A stretch of DNA of 25,390 nucleotides from an uncultured Bacteroidota bacterium (GCA_900546465.1 URCX01000006.1:1-25390), one strand, 5' to 3'. Shown: positions 8,743 through 16,911, counted from the first letter of the stretch. Numbers and translations are program-made. The notes: a model not told the origin generated them from the sequence alone.

Positions 8743-9007
8743 GCCTATCCCCCAAAAGCCTCTTCAATACCGCAAAAATCAAAGGGCGAAAGAAAAAATC
8801 AGAACGCCGAAAGAATTTCTCAGAACGGCGTTTTGGAAAATTCTTTCGGCGTTTTGTCAGAGGCTTGTCAGGCAATATGGAAATCAATGGCTGAAAATGC
8901 TCTTTCAAACAAGGAATCGGAAACATAAACAGCAAAATCCCGTCATATCTCAAAGACTTGAAAATGAATGAAAGTACGAAAAAAAACGATAAAAAAGCAT
9001 GCCTACC
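8743..9007. other. Divergent intergenic region between dnaG and a T9SS cargo gene
   Basis: About 265 bases with no credible gene. Open frames here have no family features and overlap the hairpins. The main content is the palindromic repeat at 8776-8853. The rest (8854-9007) is A-rich and I see nothing in it. Confidence 0.6.
8776..8853 (-). repeat. Copy A of a dispersed hairpin repeat
   Basis: Bases 8803-8818 and 8838-8853 form a perfect 16-bp inverted repeat with a 19-base spacer. Inside it AACGCCG (8803-8809) can instead pair with CGGCGTT (8826-8832). Read on the minus strand from 8834 down to 8776, the sequence aligns without gaps over about 50 bases to 23417-23466. Shared blocks are AAAACGCCGTTC, GGCGTT and ATTTTTTCTTTCG. 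It looks like a terminator on the minus strand but no minus-strand gene lies upstream of it. Confidence 0.7.
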
Positions 9008-9008
9008 T

Positions 9009-9039
9009 CTTGCTATACGGAAGAAAAAGTGTATATTTG
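9009..9039 (+). promoter_or_regulatory. Promoter of the T9SS cargo gene at 9079
   Basis: CTTG at 9009-9012 is followed after 19 bases by TATATTTG at 9032-9039, a good Bacteroidetes -33/-7 pair (TTG core at -33). The start codon is 40 bases below the -7 box. Confidence 0.7.
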
Positions 9040-9078
9040 CAGGCAGAAAATAATGATTAACCATAACGATTTACAGAA

Positions 9079-10017
9079 ATGAAAAGAATTATTCTTTCAG
9101 TCCTTGCGATAGGACTATCGATGGGCGTGATGGCTCAAACGAAAAGTGATGCCGAAATTTCTTTGGCTTCCAAGAAAATCAATGTTCAAACACCTAAATC
9201 AACGGACATTTACACTCAATTCGATGAATCTTGTGCAACGCTTGACAGCATTAAATTTTATCAAGCGCAACACCAAGGTCAATTTATAGGATATTGTACA
9301 GGTCAAAACCTTTATGGCGATACGAAGTATGCAGAGGTTTACGACTTCGGTCAAAACGTACAAATCTTTGGTATTGCAACTATTATTGCTAATATGGTAG
9401 AAACACCGATTGAACAAAATATACCTATACAGTTGATGTCTGCAGATTTTTCTTCGGTATTGGCTGAGGGTAGCGTAGAGGCAACTGATTTGGTAGAAGA
9501 TTTTACAACTATAACATTCTCATCTCCTGTAACAGCGAGCAGCGTAGCTTGTGTTGTTGAAACAGGCGAGCTTAATGTTCAATCAGAAAATGCTCCATTT
9601 AATCTTTTGGTTATTGCTTCTACTACTTTCGGTTGTGGTTCAGGCGAAAATTCTTATTCTTACAGCATTGTTGACGACGCAGGCAATTATGGTTGGGTAA
9701 CTATGATGTCAGGATATAACAAAGATTGTGATTTGTTTATCTTCCCTATCGTTGAAGGAACAGTGGGTTTGTCTGATGTCGAGTTGAACTCTTTGTCTTA
9801 TGTTTATCCTAACCCTGCAAAAAGCGAAGTAATGTTGGCTTCTTCTTTCAAAATCAACAAATGTGAGATAGTAAACGTTTTGGGTCAGCTTGTATTTGCA
9901 AGCGACGTTAACGCAAACTCCATAAAAGTAAATACTTCCGACTTTGCAGCAGGTAACTACATCGTAAAGATGTACACTGAAAGCGGAGTGGCAACAAAGA
10001 AATTGGTCGTTGAATAA
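9079..10017 (+). CDS. Secreted protein with T9SS C-terminal sorting domain
   Basis: 312 residues. Residues 1-20 form a signal peptide ending VMAQ. The last ~72 residues are a type A T9SS sorting domain: YVYPNPAKSEVML (241-253), KCEIVNVLGQLVF (261-273), then FAAGNYIVKMYT (289-300) and the closing KKLVVE. The protein should therefore cross the outer membrane by the type IX system and be released or attached to surface lipopolysaccharide. The middle (21-230) is predicted beta-rich, with no catalytic motif that I recognise; Cys52, Cys73, Cys158, Cys186 and Cys217 are scattered. It may be an adhesin or binding protein, but that is a guess. It has its own promoter and a strong terminator. Confidence 0.88.
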   Translation: MKRIILSVLAIGLSMGVMAQTKSDAEISLASKKINVQTPKSTDIYTQFDESCATLDSIKFYQAQHQGQFIGYCTGQNLYGDTKYAEVYDFGQNVQIFGIATIIANMVETPIEQNIPIQLMSADFSSVLAEGSVEATDLVEDFTTITFSSPVTASSVACVVETGELNVQSENAPFNLLVIASTTFGCGSGENSYSYSIVDDAGNYGWVTMMSGYNKDCDLFIFPIVEGTVGLSDVELNSLSYVYPNPAKSEVMLASSFKINKCEIVNVLGQLVFASDVNANSIKVNTSDFAAGNYIVKMYTESGVATKKLVVE

Positions 10018-10049
10018 TTTCCGTTCGGAAAGCAATGAAAAACATATCG

Positions 10050-10082
10050 GAGTCGTTTCCATGGTGAAACGACTCTGTTTTT
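10050..10082 (+). terminator. Terminator after the T9SS cargo gene at 9079
   Basis: A perfect 10-bp stem, 10050-10059 with 10066-10075, has a 6-base loop and is followed by TGTTTTT. A classic intrinsic terminator. Confidence 0.9.
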
Positions 10083-10130
10083 CCAAATAGAAAAAGGGTT
10101 TGAAAGAAAACAATTTTAAATCATAAGTAT

Positions 10131-11882
10131 ATGAAGAAAGTATTGACATTGGCTCTTGCTCTTGTAATGACATTCGGAGCAATGGCACAGAAGACTTATC
10201 GTTTGAACGGCGATAAGCAAGATGCTAAGAAGACGGAAAGAGTGAGAACTTTGAACGTCGCAAAGAAAAGCATCGACAAAGACAACATCAAGAAATTGAC
10301 CTTGAACCAAGCCAAGGCAATGAGCGTACAAGTTACCGATGTTGCGGTAGATTTCGCTAACTTAGAGGTAACAGCAACCATCACTCCTAACTCGGATGTG
10401 GCTTCTTATGTTTACATGGCAGCCGATCCGAATAATCAGGAGTTTGCACAGTATGTGCAGTTGCTCCAAATGTTTGGAATGACGGAAACAGATGCTGTTG
10501 CAGCACTTGCAGACAATGCGGAAACTCCTGCAACGGGTACTCAAACCGTAACTATGGATGCAAGCTGGGTTTCTCCGGGAGAGCCATACAATATTTACGT
10601 TGTTGCATTTGACGCAAATCAAACTGCACAGATGTTCACGGTGCCTTTCACTGCACCTGCAATCGGAGACCATGGAGATGCAGCCGTAACGGTTAATGTT
10701 CCCGCTGACAGCATTACAACGACTTCTGTTTACTTGACTATGACACCTAATGCCTCGACCTCTTATTACTATTACTTGATATATGAAGATTCAGACTTTG
10801 CTGCCGACAACTGGAACAATGACTCCGTAATGAATTACTTCACGACACAAGCACCAAAGAATTACTTTGAACGTGCCGGAAAATTGACGGTAAGCCCTAA
10901 TGAAAACTACACTGTTTACACTTTGGCGTACAATATCGACAGTGTAACGGACGGTCTTCAAACTTATTCATTCGCTACTCAAACCGTCGGTGGACACGGA
11001 ACGCCTGCTGTAACGGTTGAAATACCTGCCGACAGCGTAACAGCAACTTCATTCTACGTTTCTTTCACTCCGAACAGCGAGGTTGCTCATTATTATTATA
11101 CAATCATAGACTCTGCAACCGTAGCTTCCATGTCTTGGACAGCGGATTCTGTTGAAGCATATATGTTATCCGGAGACAAAAAGCAATATGAGGCTATTTC
11201 CGGAGTGGTAAATGAATTAGAACCTGGTACGACATATAATGTTTACACTTTGGCGGCAAACTTGGATGGACAATATTCCAACCTTGAAATGTACCCTGTA
11301 TCCACAACGGTAATAGGCGGTACCGGATTGGCAGAGGTTACTGTCAGTGTTGAAGTTGTTGACGGTGCTGCAACGATAAGAACGACCATGAACGACCAAA
11401 CTGCTTATTATTACTATGCTTATTTTGCAGGAATAAACGGATATGACAATGATGAAATATTTGAAATGGTTGACGGAAATGCTCAATGTAAGTTCTATGA
11501 AAATATAAACATTGAGAATGATCCTCTTGAAGAGGGAGATGAATATGGTATATTCGTAGTGCCTTACAATGGCAACAATGAACAAGGAACTCCTGTTGCG
11601 GTAAGATTTACTTATAATGGAGTGGTTTCTTTGGCTGATGTAGCAATCTCCTCTTCAATAAGCATTTATCCTAACCCTGCAAAGAATATTTTAAACATAT
11701 CTGCTCCTGCTGCAATAAACAGAGTAGAAATGGTGAACATTTTGGGACAAAAGGTATATGAGAATGCTACCATAGGTTCCGAGAACACTACGATAAATGT
11801 TTCCGATTTGCAAAACGGAACGTACTTCGTAAGAATATTCTGCGGTAACAAGATAATGACGAAAAAGTTGATTGTAAAATAA
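10131..11882 (+). CDS. Secreted Tyr-rich tandem-repeat protein with T9SS sorting domain
   Basis: 583 residues with a signal peptide (1-20, ending AMAQ) very like that of the preceding gene. Four tandem modules of roughly 100-115 residues follow, at about 64-178, 179-286, 287-395 and 396-497. Three begin with GDHGDAAVTV, GGHGTPAVTV or GGTGLAEVTV, and all carry a Tyr-rich strand after TPNS, TPNA or similar: SYVYMAAD, SYYYYLIYED, HYYYTIID, AYYYYAYFA. Modules 2 and 3 share PADS(I/V)T. These look like Ig/FN3-type beta sandwiches. Residues 508-583 are the T9SS sorting domain (SIYPNPAKNIL, VEMVNILGQKVY, closing KKLIVK). A repeated surface or matrix adhesin is likely by architecture; the ligand is unknown. 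A terminator lies between this gene and the previous one; no clear promoter box is seen. Confidence 0.88.
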   Translation: MKKVLTLALALVMTFGAMAQKTYRLNGDKQDAKKTERVRTLNVAKKSIDKDNIKKLTLNQAKAMSVQVTDVAVDFANLEVTATITPNSDVASYVYMAADPNNQEFAQYVQLLQMFGMTETDAVAALADNAETPATGTQTVTMDASWVSPGEPYNIYVVAFDANQTAQMFTVPFTAPAIGDHGDAAVTVNVPADSITTTSVYLTMTPNASTSYYYYLIYEDSDFAADNWNNDSVMNYFTTQAPKNYFERAGKLTVSPNENYTVYTLAYNIDSVTDGLQTYSFATQTVGGHGTPAVTVEIPADSVTATSFYVSFTPNSEVAHYYYTIIDSATVASMSWTADSVEAYMLSGDKKQYEAISGVVNELEPGTTYNVYTLAANLDGQYSNLEMYPVSTTVIGGTGLAEVTVSVEVVDGAATIRTTMNDQTAYYYYAYFAGINGYDNDEIFEMVDGNAQCKFYENINIENDPLEEGDEYGIFVVPYNGNNEQGTPVAVRFTYNGVVSLADVAISSSISIYPNPAKNILNISAPAAINRVEMVNILGQKVYENATIGSENTTINVSDLQNGTYFVRIFCGNKIMTKKLIVK

Positions 11883-11907
11883 TCGACGGTAGTTTCATTG
11901 CAATATC

Positions 11908-11942
11908 AAGCGTTGCTCCTTCAAAGGGGCAACGCTTTTTTA
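11908..11942 (+). terminator. Terminator after the tandem-repeat T9SS gene
   Basis: Bases 11908-11919 pair with 11926-11937 (12 pairs, one wobble) around a 6-base loop, followed by a run of T to 11941. A strong intrinsic terminator. Confidence 0.92.
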
Positions 11943-11952
11943 TGTTCTTCAC

Positions 11953-11984
11953 TTTGGAAAGTCGCAGGAATTTTTTTACCTTTG
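11953..11984 (+). promoter_or_regulatory. argS operon promoter
   Basis: TTTG at 11953-11956 and TACCTTTG at 11977-11984 are separated by 20 bases, matching the Bacteroidetes promoter. The argS start is 45 bases below the -7 box. Confidence 0.75.
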
Positions 11985-12029
11985 CAAATCGGTCGATTGA
12001 GCCGACCTTAAAGTCTAATTGTTTTTGAG

Positions 12030-13826
12030 ATGATAGATATACTGATACAGAAATCGGTTTCGGAAGCCTTGAATAAGGAGTTTGGTGTTGCTGTTGCTCC
12101 GGAAACCATTGCTCTTACGGCTACCAAGAAAGAATTTACGGGAGATTTCACTCTTGTTGTTTTCCCTTATATGCAGAAGTGCGGCTGCAAGAATCCTGTG
12201 GATCTTGCGAACAAAATAGGGGATTTCGTCGTTGCTGCATGCGAATGGGTGGAGAGTTACAATGTGATAAAGGGATTCTTGAACTTTGTTGTAGGCGAAA
12301 ACTATTGGAAGAACTTCTTGGAAAGAAATTTCAGGAATGAGACATTCGGTTACAGGGCTGTCAGAGGCGATAAGCCTGTCGTTATAGAATATTCTTCTCC
12401 GAATACGAATAAGCCTTTGCACTTGGGACATATCAGAAACAACCTTTTGGGTTGGTCGGTTGCAGAGATATTGAAAGCAAACGGCTATGCGGTCAAGAAA
12501 GTGAACCTTGTAAACGATAGAGGAATACATATATGTAAGTCCATGCTCGCTTGGAAAAAGTTTTCGGGAGGGGAAACGCCTCAAAGCAGCGGTATGAAAG
12601 GCGACCATTTGGTCGGAAAGTATTACGTTGCGTTCGATAAGGCGTACAAACAGGAGATTGCCGACTTGGTTGCCAATGGAATGGCAAAGGAAGAGGCTGA
12701 GAAAAATGCTCCTATATTGTTGGAAGCTCAGAATATGTTGAAGAAGTGGGAGGGAAAGGACGAGGAAGTTTTGGCTTTATGGAGGCAGATGAATGCTTGG
12801 GTTTATGAGGGATTTGAAGAGACGTATGCCAAGTTGGGAATAGACTTCGATAAGGTTTATTATGAGTCGGAGACATATCTTTTGGGTAAAGACCTTGTCA
12901 ATAAAGGCTTGGAAAAGGGCGTGTTTTACCGCAGGGAAGACGGTTCTGTGTGGATCGATTTGACCAAAGACGGTTTGGACGAGAAGTTGTTGTTGAGAAA
13001 GGACGGCACTTCGGTATATATGACTCAGGATTTGGGAACTGCTTGTCTGCGACATGAGGACTTCGGTTCGGAGAGGTTGATTTATGTTGTAGGCAATGAA
13101 CAAAACTACCATTTTGCTGTATTGAAACTCGTTTTGGAGAAGCTCGGAATGACATGGGCAAAGGATTTGTACCATCTTTCGTATGGAATGGTGGAGTTGC
13201 CGAACGGAAAGATGAAATCAAGAGAAGGGACGGTTGTGGATGCGGACGATTTGATTGAACAAATGGTGGAAACGGCAAGAATGCAAACCGAGGAGCATGG
13301 AAAGACAGAGGGTTTTACAAAGGAACAAGCCGACAGGCTTTATTCGCAGTTGGCATTGGGAGCATTGAAGTACTTTATTCTTAAAGTCGATCCGAAGAAA
13401 AACATGTTGTTCAATCCCGAAGAGTCCATAGATTTCAATGGAAACACAGGTCCTTTCATTCAATATACTCATGCAAGGATTTGTTCCATTATTCGTAAAG
13501 CAGAGGAGAAGGAGGCTGTGAGCATAAAATCCTTGCAACTCGGCAAAGACTTTGCTTTCAATACTAAGGAAAAGGAGATTTTAAGCGTTTTGTATTCTTT
13601 CCCTGCCGTTGTGCAGCAGGCTGGCAGCACTTATTCGCCGGCATTGATTGCTAATTTTGTTTTTGATTTGGCGAAGAGTTTCAATGCTTTCTACCAAGAC
13701 ACTCCGATTTTGAGGGAAGAGAATGCGGATACGAGACAAATGCGTTTGTGTCTTACTTATTTTGTCGGTTCGACCATAAAGACGGCAATGCATTTGTTGG
13801 GAATAGAGGTTCCGGAACGAATGTAG
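12030..13826 (+). CDS. argS: Arginyl-tRNA synthetase
   Basis: 598 residues, normal for ArgS, a class I synthetase that charges tRNA-Arg in the cytosol. The N-terminal additional domain covers about 1-110. The ATP-binding signature is HLGH at 131-134 within SSPNTNKPLHLGHIRNN. The second signature is the degenerate KMKSREG at 394-400 (ArgS often lacks a strict KMSKS). YMTQDLGTA at 330-338 and VVGNEQNYHF at 353-362 belong to the catalytic fold. The C-terminal DALR anticodon-binding helices end with IKTAMHLLGIEVPERM. clpS starts six bases after the stop, so the two genes are very likely co-transcribed from the promoter at 11953. Confidence 0.97.
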   Translation: MIDILIQKSVSEALNKEFGVAVAPETIALTATKKEFTGDFTLVVFPYMQKCGCKNPVDLANKIGDFVVAACEWVESYNVIKGFLNFVVGENYWKNFLERNFRNETFGYRAVRGDKPVVIEYSSPNTNKPLHLGHIRNNLLGWSVAEILKANGYAVKKVNLVNDRGIHICKSMLAWKKFSGGETPQSSGMKGDHLVGKYYVAFDKAYKQEIADLVANGMAKEEAEKNAPILLEAQNMLKKWEGKDEEVLALWRQMNAWVYEGFEETYAKLGIDFDKVYYESETYLLGKDLVNKGLEKGVFYRREDGSVWIDLTKDGLDEKLLLRKDGTSVYMTQDLGTACLRHEDFGSERLIYVVGNEQNYHFAVLKLVLEKLGMTWAKDLYHLSYGMVELPNGKMKSREGTVVDADDLIEQMVETARMQTEEHGKTEGFTKEQADRLYSQLALGALKYFILKVDPKKNMLFNPEESIDFNGNTGPFIQYTHARICSIIRKAEEKEAVSIKSLQLGKDFAFNTKEKEILSVLYSFPAVVQQAGSTYSPALIANFVFDLAKSFNAFYQDTPILREENADTRQMRLCLTYFVGSTIKTAMHLLGIEVPERM

Positions 13827-13832
13827 GGAGAT

Positions 13833-14117
13833 ATGGAAAGGCATGATGTTTCAACGGAAACGCAAGGTGGTTTGTCTTTGCTTTGTGAGCAAGAGGGCGG
13901 AAACGAATTGATTGTTTTCAATGATGATTATCATACTTTCGATTACGTCATAAATTGTTTGCAAACGATATGCAAGCTAAGTAAGCAGCAAGCCGTTAAT
14001 TGCACTAACGTAATCCATTATAAGGGATTATGTGTCGTGAAGCATGGAAGTTATGATGAGTTGAAGCAGATGTGTTCCGAACTTTTGAAAAAGGGACTTA
14101 GTGCAGAGGTGAGATAA
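13833..14117 (+). CDS. clpS: ATP-dependent Clp protease adaptor ClpS
   Basis: 94 residues. ClpS delivers N-degron substrates to the ClpAP or ClpCP protease. The signature is LIVFNDDYHTFDYVI (26-40), matching the NDD(Y/F)-xT-x-(D/E)-(Y/F)VV strand and substrate-pocket loop of ClpS. HYKGLCVV then corresponds to the H-x-G-x-G/C-V region, and a C-terminal helix follows. The N-terminal ~22 residues are the usual flexible extension. GGGAGA precedes the ATG closely. The gene sits six bases after argS and 33 bases before an NfeD-type gene. Confidence 0.9.
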   Translation: MERHDVSTETQGGLSLLCEQEGGNELIVFNDDYHTFDYVINCLQTICKLSKQQAVNCTNVIHYKGLCVVKHGSYDELKQMCSELLKKGLSAEVR

Positions 14118-14150
14118 AGGGAGAAAATCAAATTAAAAAACGATAATTCT

Positions 14151-14618
14151 ATGAATGTATTTCTGATTTTACTATTATTGACGGGCGGAATTGCCTTGTT
14201 GGTTTTGGAATTGGTAGCAATACCCGGAACGACGATTGCAGGCTTATGCGGAGTGGGTTTGTTGGTTTACGGCATTTATGAGGTGTTTATGCAATATGGA
14301 GTGCTGTATGGCACCATTGCCATTGTGGTTTCGCTTGCCATTTGCATTATATTATTGGTTTATTCCCTTAGAACCAAAACATGGAAACGCTTTTCACTTA
14401 ACAGGGAAATAGATTCCAAGGTCAATACCATAGAGACGGAAATCCATATAGGCGACGAAGGTATGTCGATAACCCGTTTGGCACCTATGGGAATGGCAGA
14501 AATAAACGGACAAAGATTGGAGGTTTATACCTCGACTTCATACGTTGAACCGAATACGCCTCTTATTGTGGAGGCAATAGACGGGAATAAAGTAAGAGTA
14601 AGAGAGCAAGAAAAATAA
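14151..14618 (+). CDS. NfeD-like membrane protein (short form)
   Basis: 155 residues. The first ~75 form three hydrophobic stretches (about 3-25, 28-46, 50-74), and the C-terminal ~60 residues form a small beta-barrel domain (GDEGMSITRLAPMGMAEING, then KVRVREQE at the end). This is the short NfeD layout: membrane part plus OB-fold. Short NfeD proteins are commonly encoded next to a flotillin-like gene and are thought to work with it at membrane microdomains; the next gene is indeed floA, 31 bases downstream. The protease domain of long NfeD proteins is absent. Confidence 0.88.
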   Translation: MNVFLILLLLTGGIALLVLELVAIPGTTIAGLCGVGLLVYGIYEVFMQYGVLYGTIAIVVSLAICIILLVYSLRTKTWKRFSLNREIDSKVNTIETEIHIGDEGMSITRLAPMGMAEINGQRLEVYTSTSYVEPNTPLIVEAIDGNKVRVREQEK

Positions 14619-14649
14619 ACAAAAGTAATAACCAAATAATCAAATCATC

Positions 14650-15618
14650 ATGAGCGGAATTATTTTTATAATCGTATTGGCATTTGTACTGCTGTTGGTA
14701 TTCTTCTATTTGGTACCTATAAATCTGTGGTTTCAATGCGTTCTGAACGGGGTCAGAATATCTCTCGTTCAACTTATCTTTATGCGTTGGCGTAAAGTGC
14801 CGCCTGCAATCATTGTCAATGCAATGATTAACTCCAAGAAAGCAGGCTTGAATTTAAGCAGCGACCTGTTGGAGGCTCACTATTTAGCAGGAGGTCATGT
14901 TCGCAGCGTCGTTAATGCTCTTATCTCTGCGGATAAGGCGAACATAGCTTTGGATTTCAATACAGCCACAGCCATCGACTTGGCAGGTAGAGATGTATTG
15001 GATGCAGTGCAAATGTCTGTTAATCCCAAGGTGTTGGATACGCCTTCCGTTGCAGCCGTTGCAAGCAATGGTATTCAGTTGATAGTAAAAGCCAGAGTTA
15101 CGGTAAGGGCAAACATCAGGCAACTCGTAGGAGGAGCAGGTGAAGAGACCATTCTTGCCCGTGTGGGTGAGGGTATAGTTACTGCAATCGGTTCTGCAAA
15201 AACGCATGCAGAAGTTTTGGAAAATCCGGATTCCATTTCCAAGCTCGTACTTTCAAAAGGCTTGGATACAGGTACGGCATTTGAGATACTTTCCATAGAT
15301 ATAGCAGACATAGACGTTGGAAAGAATATCGGAGCTCAGTTGCAAATCGATCAGGCAAATGCCGACAAAAACATAGCACAAGCAAAGGCAGAGGAGCGTC
15401 GTGCGATGGCAATAGCGGTTGAGCAGGAGATGAAAGCGAAAGCACAAGAGATGAGAGCCAAGGTCATAGAGGCAGAAGCCGAAGTCCCTATGGCAATGTC
15501 GGAAGCCTTCCGTAAAGGAAATCTCGGCATAATGGACTATTATAAAATGCAGAATATCAAAGCCGACACCGAGATGAGAGAATCTATCGCCAAACCAACT
15601 TCGGAAAAAGGGAAATAG
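14650..15618 (+). CDS. floA: Flotillin-like protein FloA
   Basis: 322 residues. One membrane-anchoring hydrophobic segment (about 4-25) is followed by the flotillin-like region: RWRKVPPAIIVNAMI, NLSSDLLEAHYLAGGHV, VTVRANIRQLVGGAGEETI and ARVGEGIVTAIGSAKTHAEV. An Ala/Glu-rich helical stretch follows at about 235-285, rich in KAEERRA and MKAKAQEMRAK, then a short tail. FloA scaffolds lipid microdomains in bacterial membranes and influences membrane fluidity and protein assembly. It is the last gene of the argS-clpS-nfeD-floA run and is closed by a terminator. Confidence 0.94.
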   Translation: MSGIIFIIVLAFVLLLVFFYLVPINLWFQCVLNGVRISLVQLIFMRWRKVPPAIIVNAMINSKKAGLNLSSDLLEAHYLAGGHVRSVVNALISADKANIALDFNTATAIDLAGRDVLDAVQMSVNPKVLDTPSVAAVASNGIQLIVKARVTVRANIRQLVGGAGEETILARVGEGIVTAIGSAKTHAEVLENPDSISKLVLSKGLDTGTAFEILSIDIADIDVGKNIGAQLQIDQANADKNIAQAKAEERRAMAIAVEQEMKAKAQEMRAKVIEAEAEVPMAMSEAFRKGNLGIMDYYKMQNIKADTEMRESIAKPTSEKGK

Positions 15619-15641
15619 GAAATAAAACAATAAAGCATTGC

Positions 15642-15678
15642 AAGCACCGGTATTCTAAACAGAGATCGGTGCTTTTTT
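15642..15678 (+). terminator. Terminator after floA, probably bidirectional
   Basis: AAGCACCG at 15642-15649 pairs with CGGTGCTT at 15667-15674, followed by a T-run. On the minus strand the same stem is followed by a T-rich stretch, so it may also end the exosortase transcript coming from the right. Confidence 0.85.
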
Positions 15679-15803
15679 CTTATTCAACTCGATGTTTCAA
15701 GCATATTTGCAAGGTGTGGAAGTAGCGGAAACACTCACAGAAAAGAGGGAAATGGTGCTGAGATGGTGAGAGACGGGGCGACATATGGGGAAATATGGGG
15801 TGG

Positions 15804-16409
15804 TCAGGATTGTTTCGGTGCTTTGTTTTTCTTGTATGCAAAGAATTGTATCCAGATTGCCCATAGGGAAAATATGACAATATACATCAGAGGTCTTGCA
15901 ACCCAGTCGTGATAGTATTGAAATGAGTCGGGATTATGGCCGAACAGTTCGGTCAAAAGGAAGATTCTCACAATGTTGGAAAGAAGTATGATGATGCTTC
16001 CAAGGCTGAAATAGAGGAGTCTTTTCCAGAGTTTGTTAGGGCAAAGCAGCATTATAAGAAGGAATTGCATGAGTTGCTTTATGGCTGAACAGTCATGTAC
16101 CACTTCCATTATGGCAAAATGGTTTTTTATTCCTTTTATGTCTTGTGTGTAAAAGGCGAAGCTGTTGTCGTAACAATCGTATGTAAGACTGCTGAAAGTG
16201 TCCATTAGAATGCGACTTCCTTCGTATGCGATGCTTGTGAAAAGGTTGAAAATGCTGTTTGTGAAGGATCCGAAGAGCCATTTGTTCATATCAGTGTTCC
16301 AATATAGAAAATGGAAAGCTACGGTTGCTGCGGAAAACAAAAGGAAATCTTTGACAAGTCTTTTGTTTTTCGGGTTGTTCCAAAGTTTGGAGATAAGGTT
16401 TTCCGGCAT
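15804..16409 (-). CDS. Exosortase/archaeosortase family membrane protein
   Basis: 201 residues from the ATG at 16409 (a TTG two codons upstream is less likely). It has several hydrophobic helices (about 22-38, 50-66, 111-125, 131-155, 170-190). The exosortase catalytic triad can be placed: Cys107 in VHDCSAIKQL, Arg148 in SNIVRIFLL, and His167 in YYHDWVARPLMY. Exosortases are membrane proteases/transpeptidases that cut and anchor proteins carrying a C-terminal sorting signal such as PEP-CTERM. Bacteroidetes have small forms (XrtF, XrtN, XrtX, XrtY). I cannot assign the subtype. No substrate with a sorting tail and no polysaccharide operon is visible here, so it is an orphan. It is convergent with floA and divergent from trxA. 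Confidence 0.82.
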   Translation of the reverse strand: MPENLISKLWNNPKNKRLVKDFLLFSAATVAFHFLYWNTDMNKWLFGSFTNSIFNLFTSIAYEGSRILMDTFSSLTYDCYDNSFAFYTQDIKGIKNHFAIMEVVHDCSAIKQLMQFLLIMLLCPNKLWKRLLYFSLGSIIILLSNIVRIFLLTELFGHNPDSFQYYHDWVARPLMYIVIFSLWAIWIQFFAYKKNKAPKQS

Positions 16410-16432
16410 CAGCAACGTAGTATTAGAGATTG

Positions 16433-16440
16433 CAAAAATA
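16433..16440 (-). promoter_or_regulatory. Possible -7 box of the exosortase gene
   Basis: TATTTTTG on the minus strand lies 23 bases before the start codon. No TTTG is seen at -33, so this is a weak call. Confidence 0.4.
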
Positions 16441-16536
16441 AGGAATAATCATGATTTCACCTTGTTTTTCCGAATGAAATATTGTTTTGCAATTAGATAA
16501 TTCGACAAAGTGCAGGTGTATAAGACAAATAATTCT

Positions 16537-16544
16537 TATCTTTG
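16537..16544 (+). promoter_or_regulatory. Possible -7 box of trxA
   Basis: TATCTTTG lies 49 bases before the trxA start and fits TAnnTTTG. The -33 position lacks TTTG. Confidence 0.5.
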
Positions 16545-16593
16545 CAGCGAAGAGTCTATTATATTATAAGGTCGAATCAAAAGATATAAAATT

Positions 16594-16911
16594 ATGGCAT
16601 TAGAGATTACAGACGCTACTTTTGAAACAGTGGCAGCAGAAAAAGACAAATTGATTGTGGTGGATTTTTGGGCTACTTGGTGCGGTCCTTGTCAGAAAGT
16701 CTCCCCTATTATCGATGAATTGGCAAAGGAATACGAAGGTAAGGCGGTGATTGGAAAGTGCGATGTTGACGGAAACGCCGATGTGGTTGCTCGTTTCGGT
16801 GTGAGGAATATCCCAACTGTGATATTCTTAAAGAATGGAGAGTTGCTCGATAAAATGGTTGGAGCAAATCCGAAAAGTGCTTTTGCAGAGAAAATAGAAA
16901 AGTATTTGTAA
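16594..16911 (+). CDS. trxA: Thioredoxin
   Basis: 105 residues, a single thioredoxin fold that reduces disulfides in cytosolic proteins. The redox motif WCGPC has its cysteines at 30 and 33, preceded by VVDFWAT. The buried Asp24 and the cis-proline Pro74 in NIPTV are present, and VGANPKSAF near the end corresponds to the usual VGxxPKxxL. There is no signal peptide. The DUF58 gene follows after about 80 bases and may be read from the same promoter. Confidence 0.97.
   Translation: MALEITDATFETVAAEKDKLIVVDFWATWCGPCQKVSPIIDELAKEYEGKAVIGKCDVDGNADVVARFGVRNIPTVIFLKNGELLDKMVGANPKSAFAEKIEKYL

Noticed and set aside
8803..8853. Palindromes as a CRISPR array or an insertion sequence end
   Set aside because: There is no regular repeat-spacer pattern, no cas gene, no transposase and no target-site duplication visible.
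8738..9064. Small open frames on both strands between dnaG and the T9SS gene
   Set aside because: They run through the palindromic repeat and across both promoters, and their translations have no signal peptide or domain pattern.
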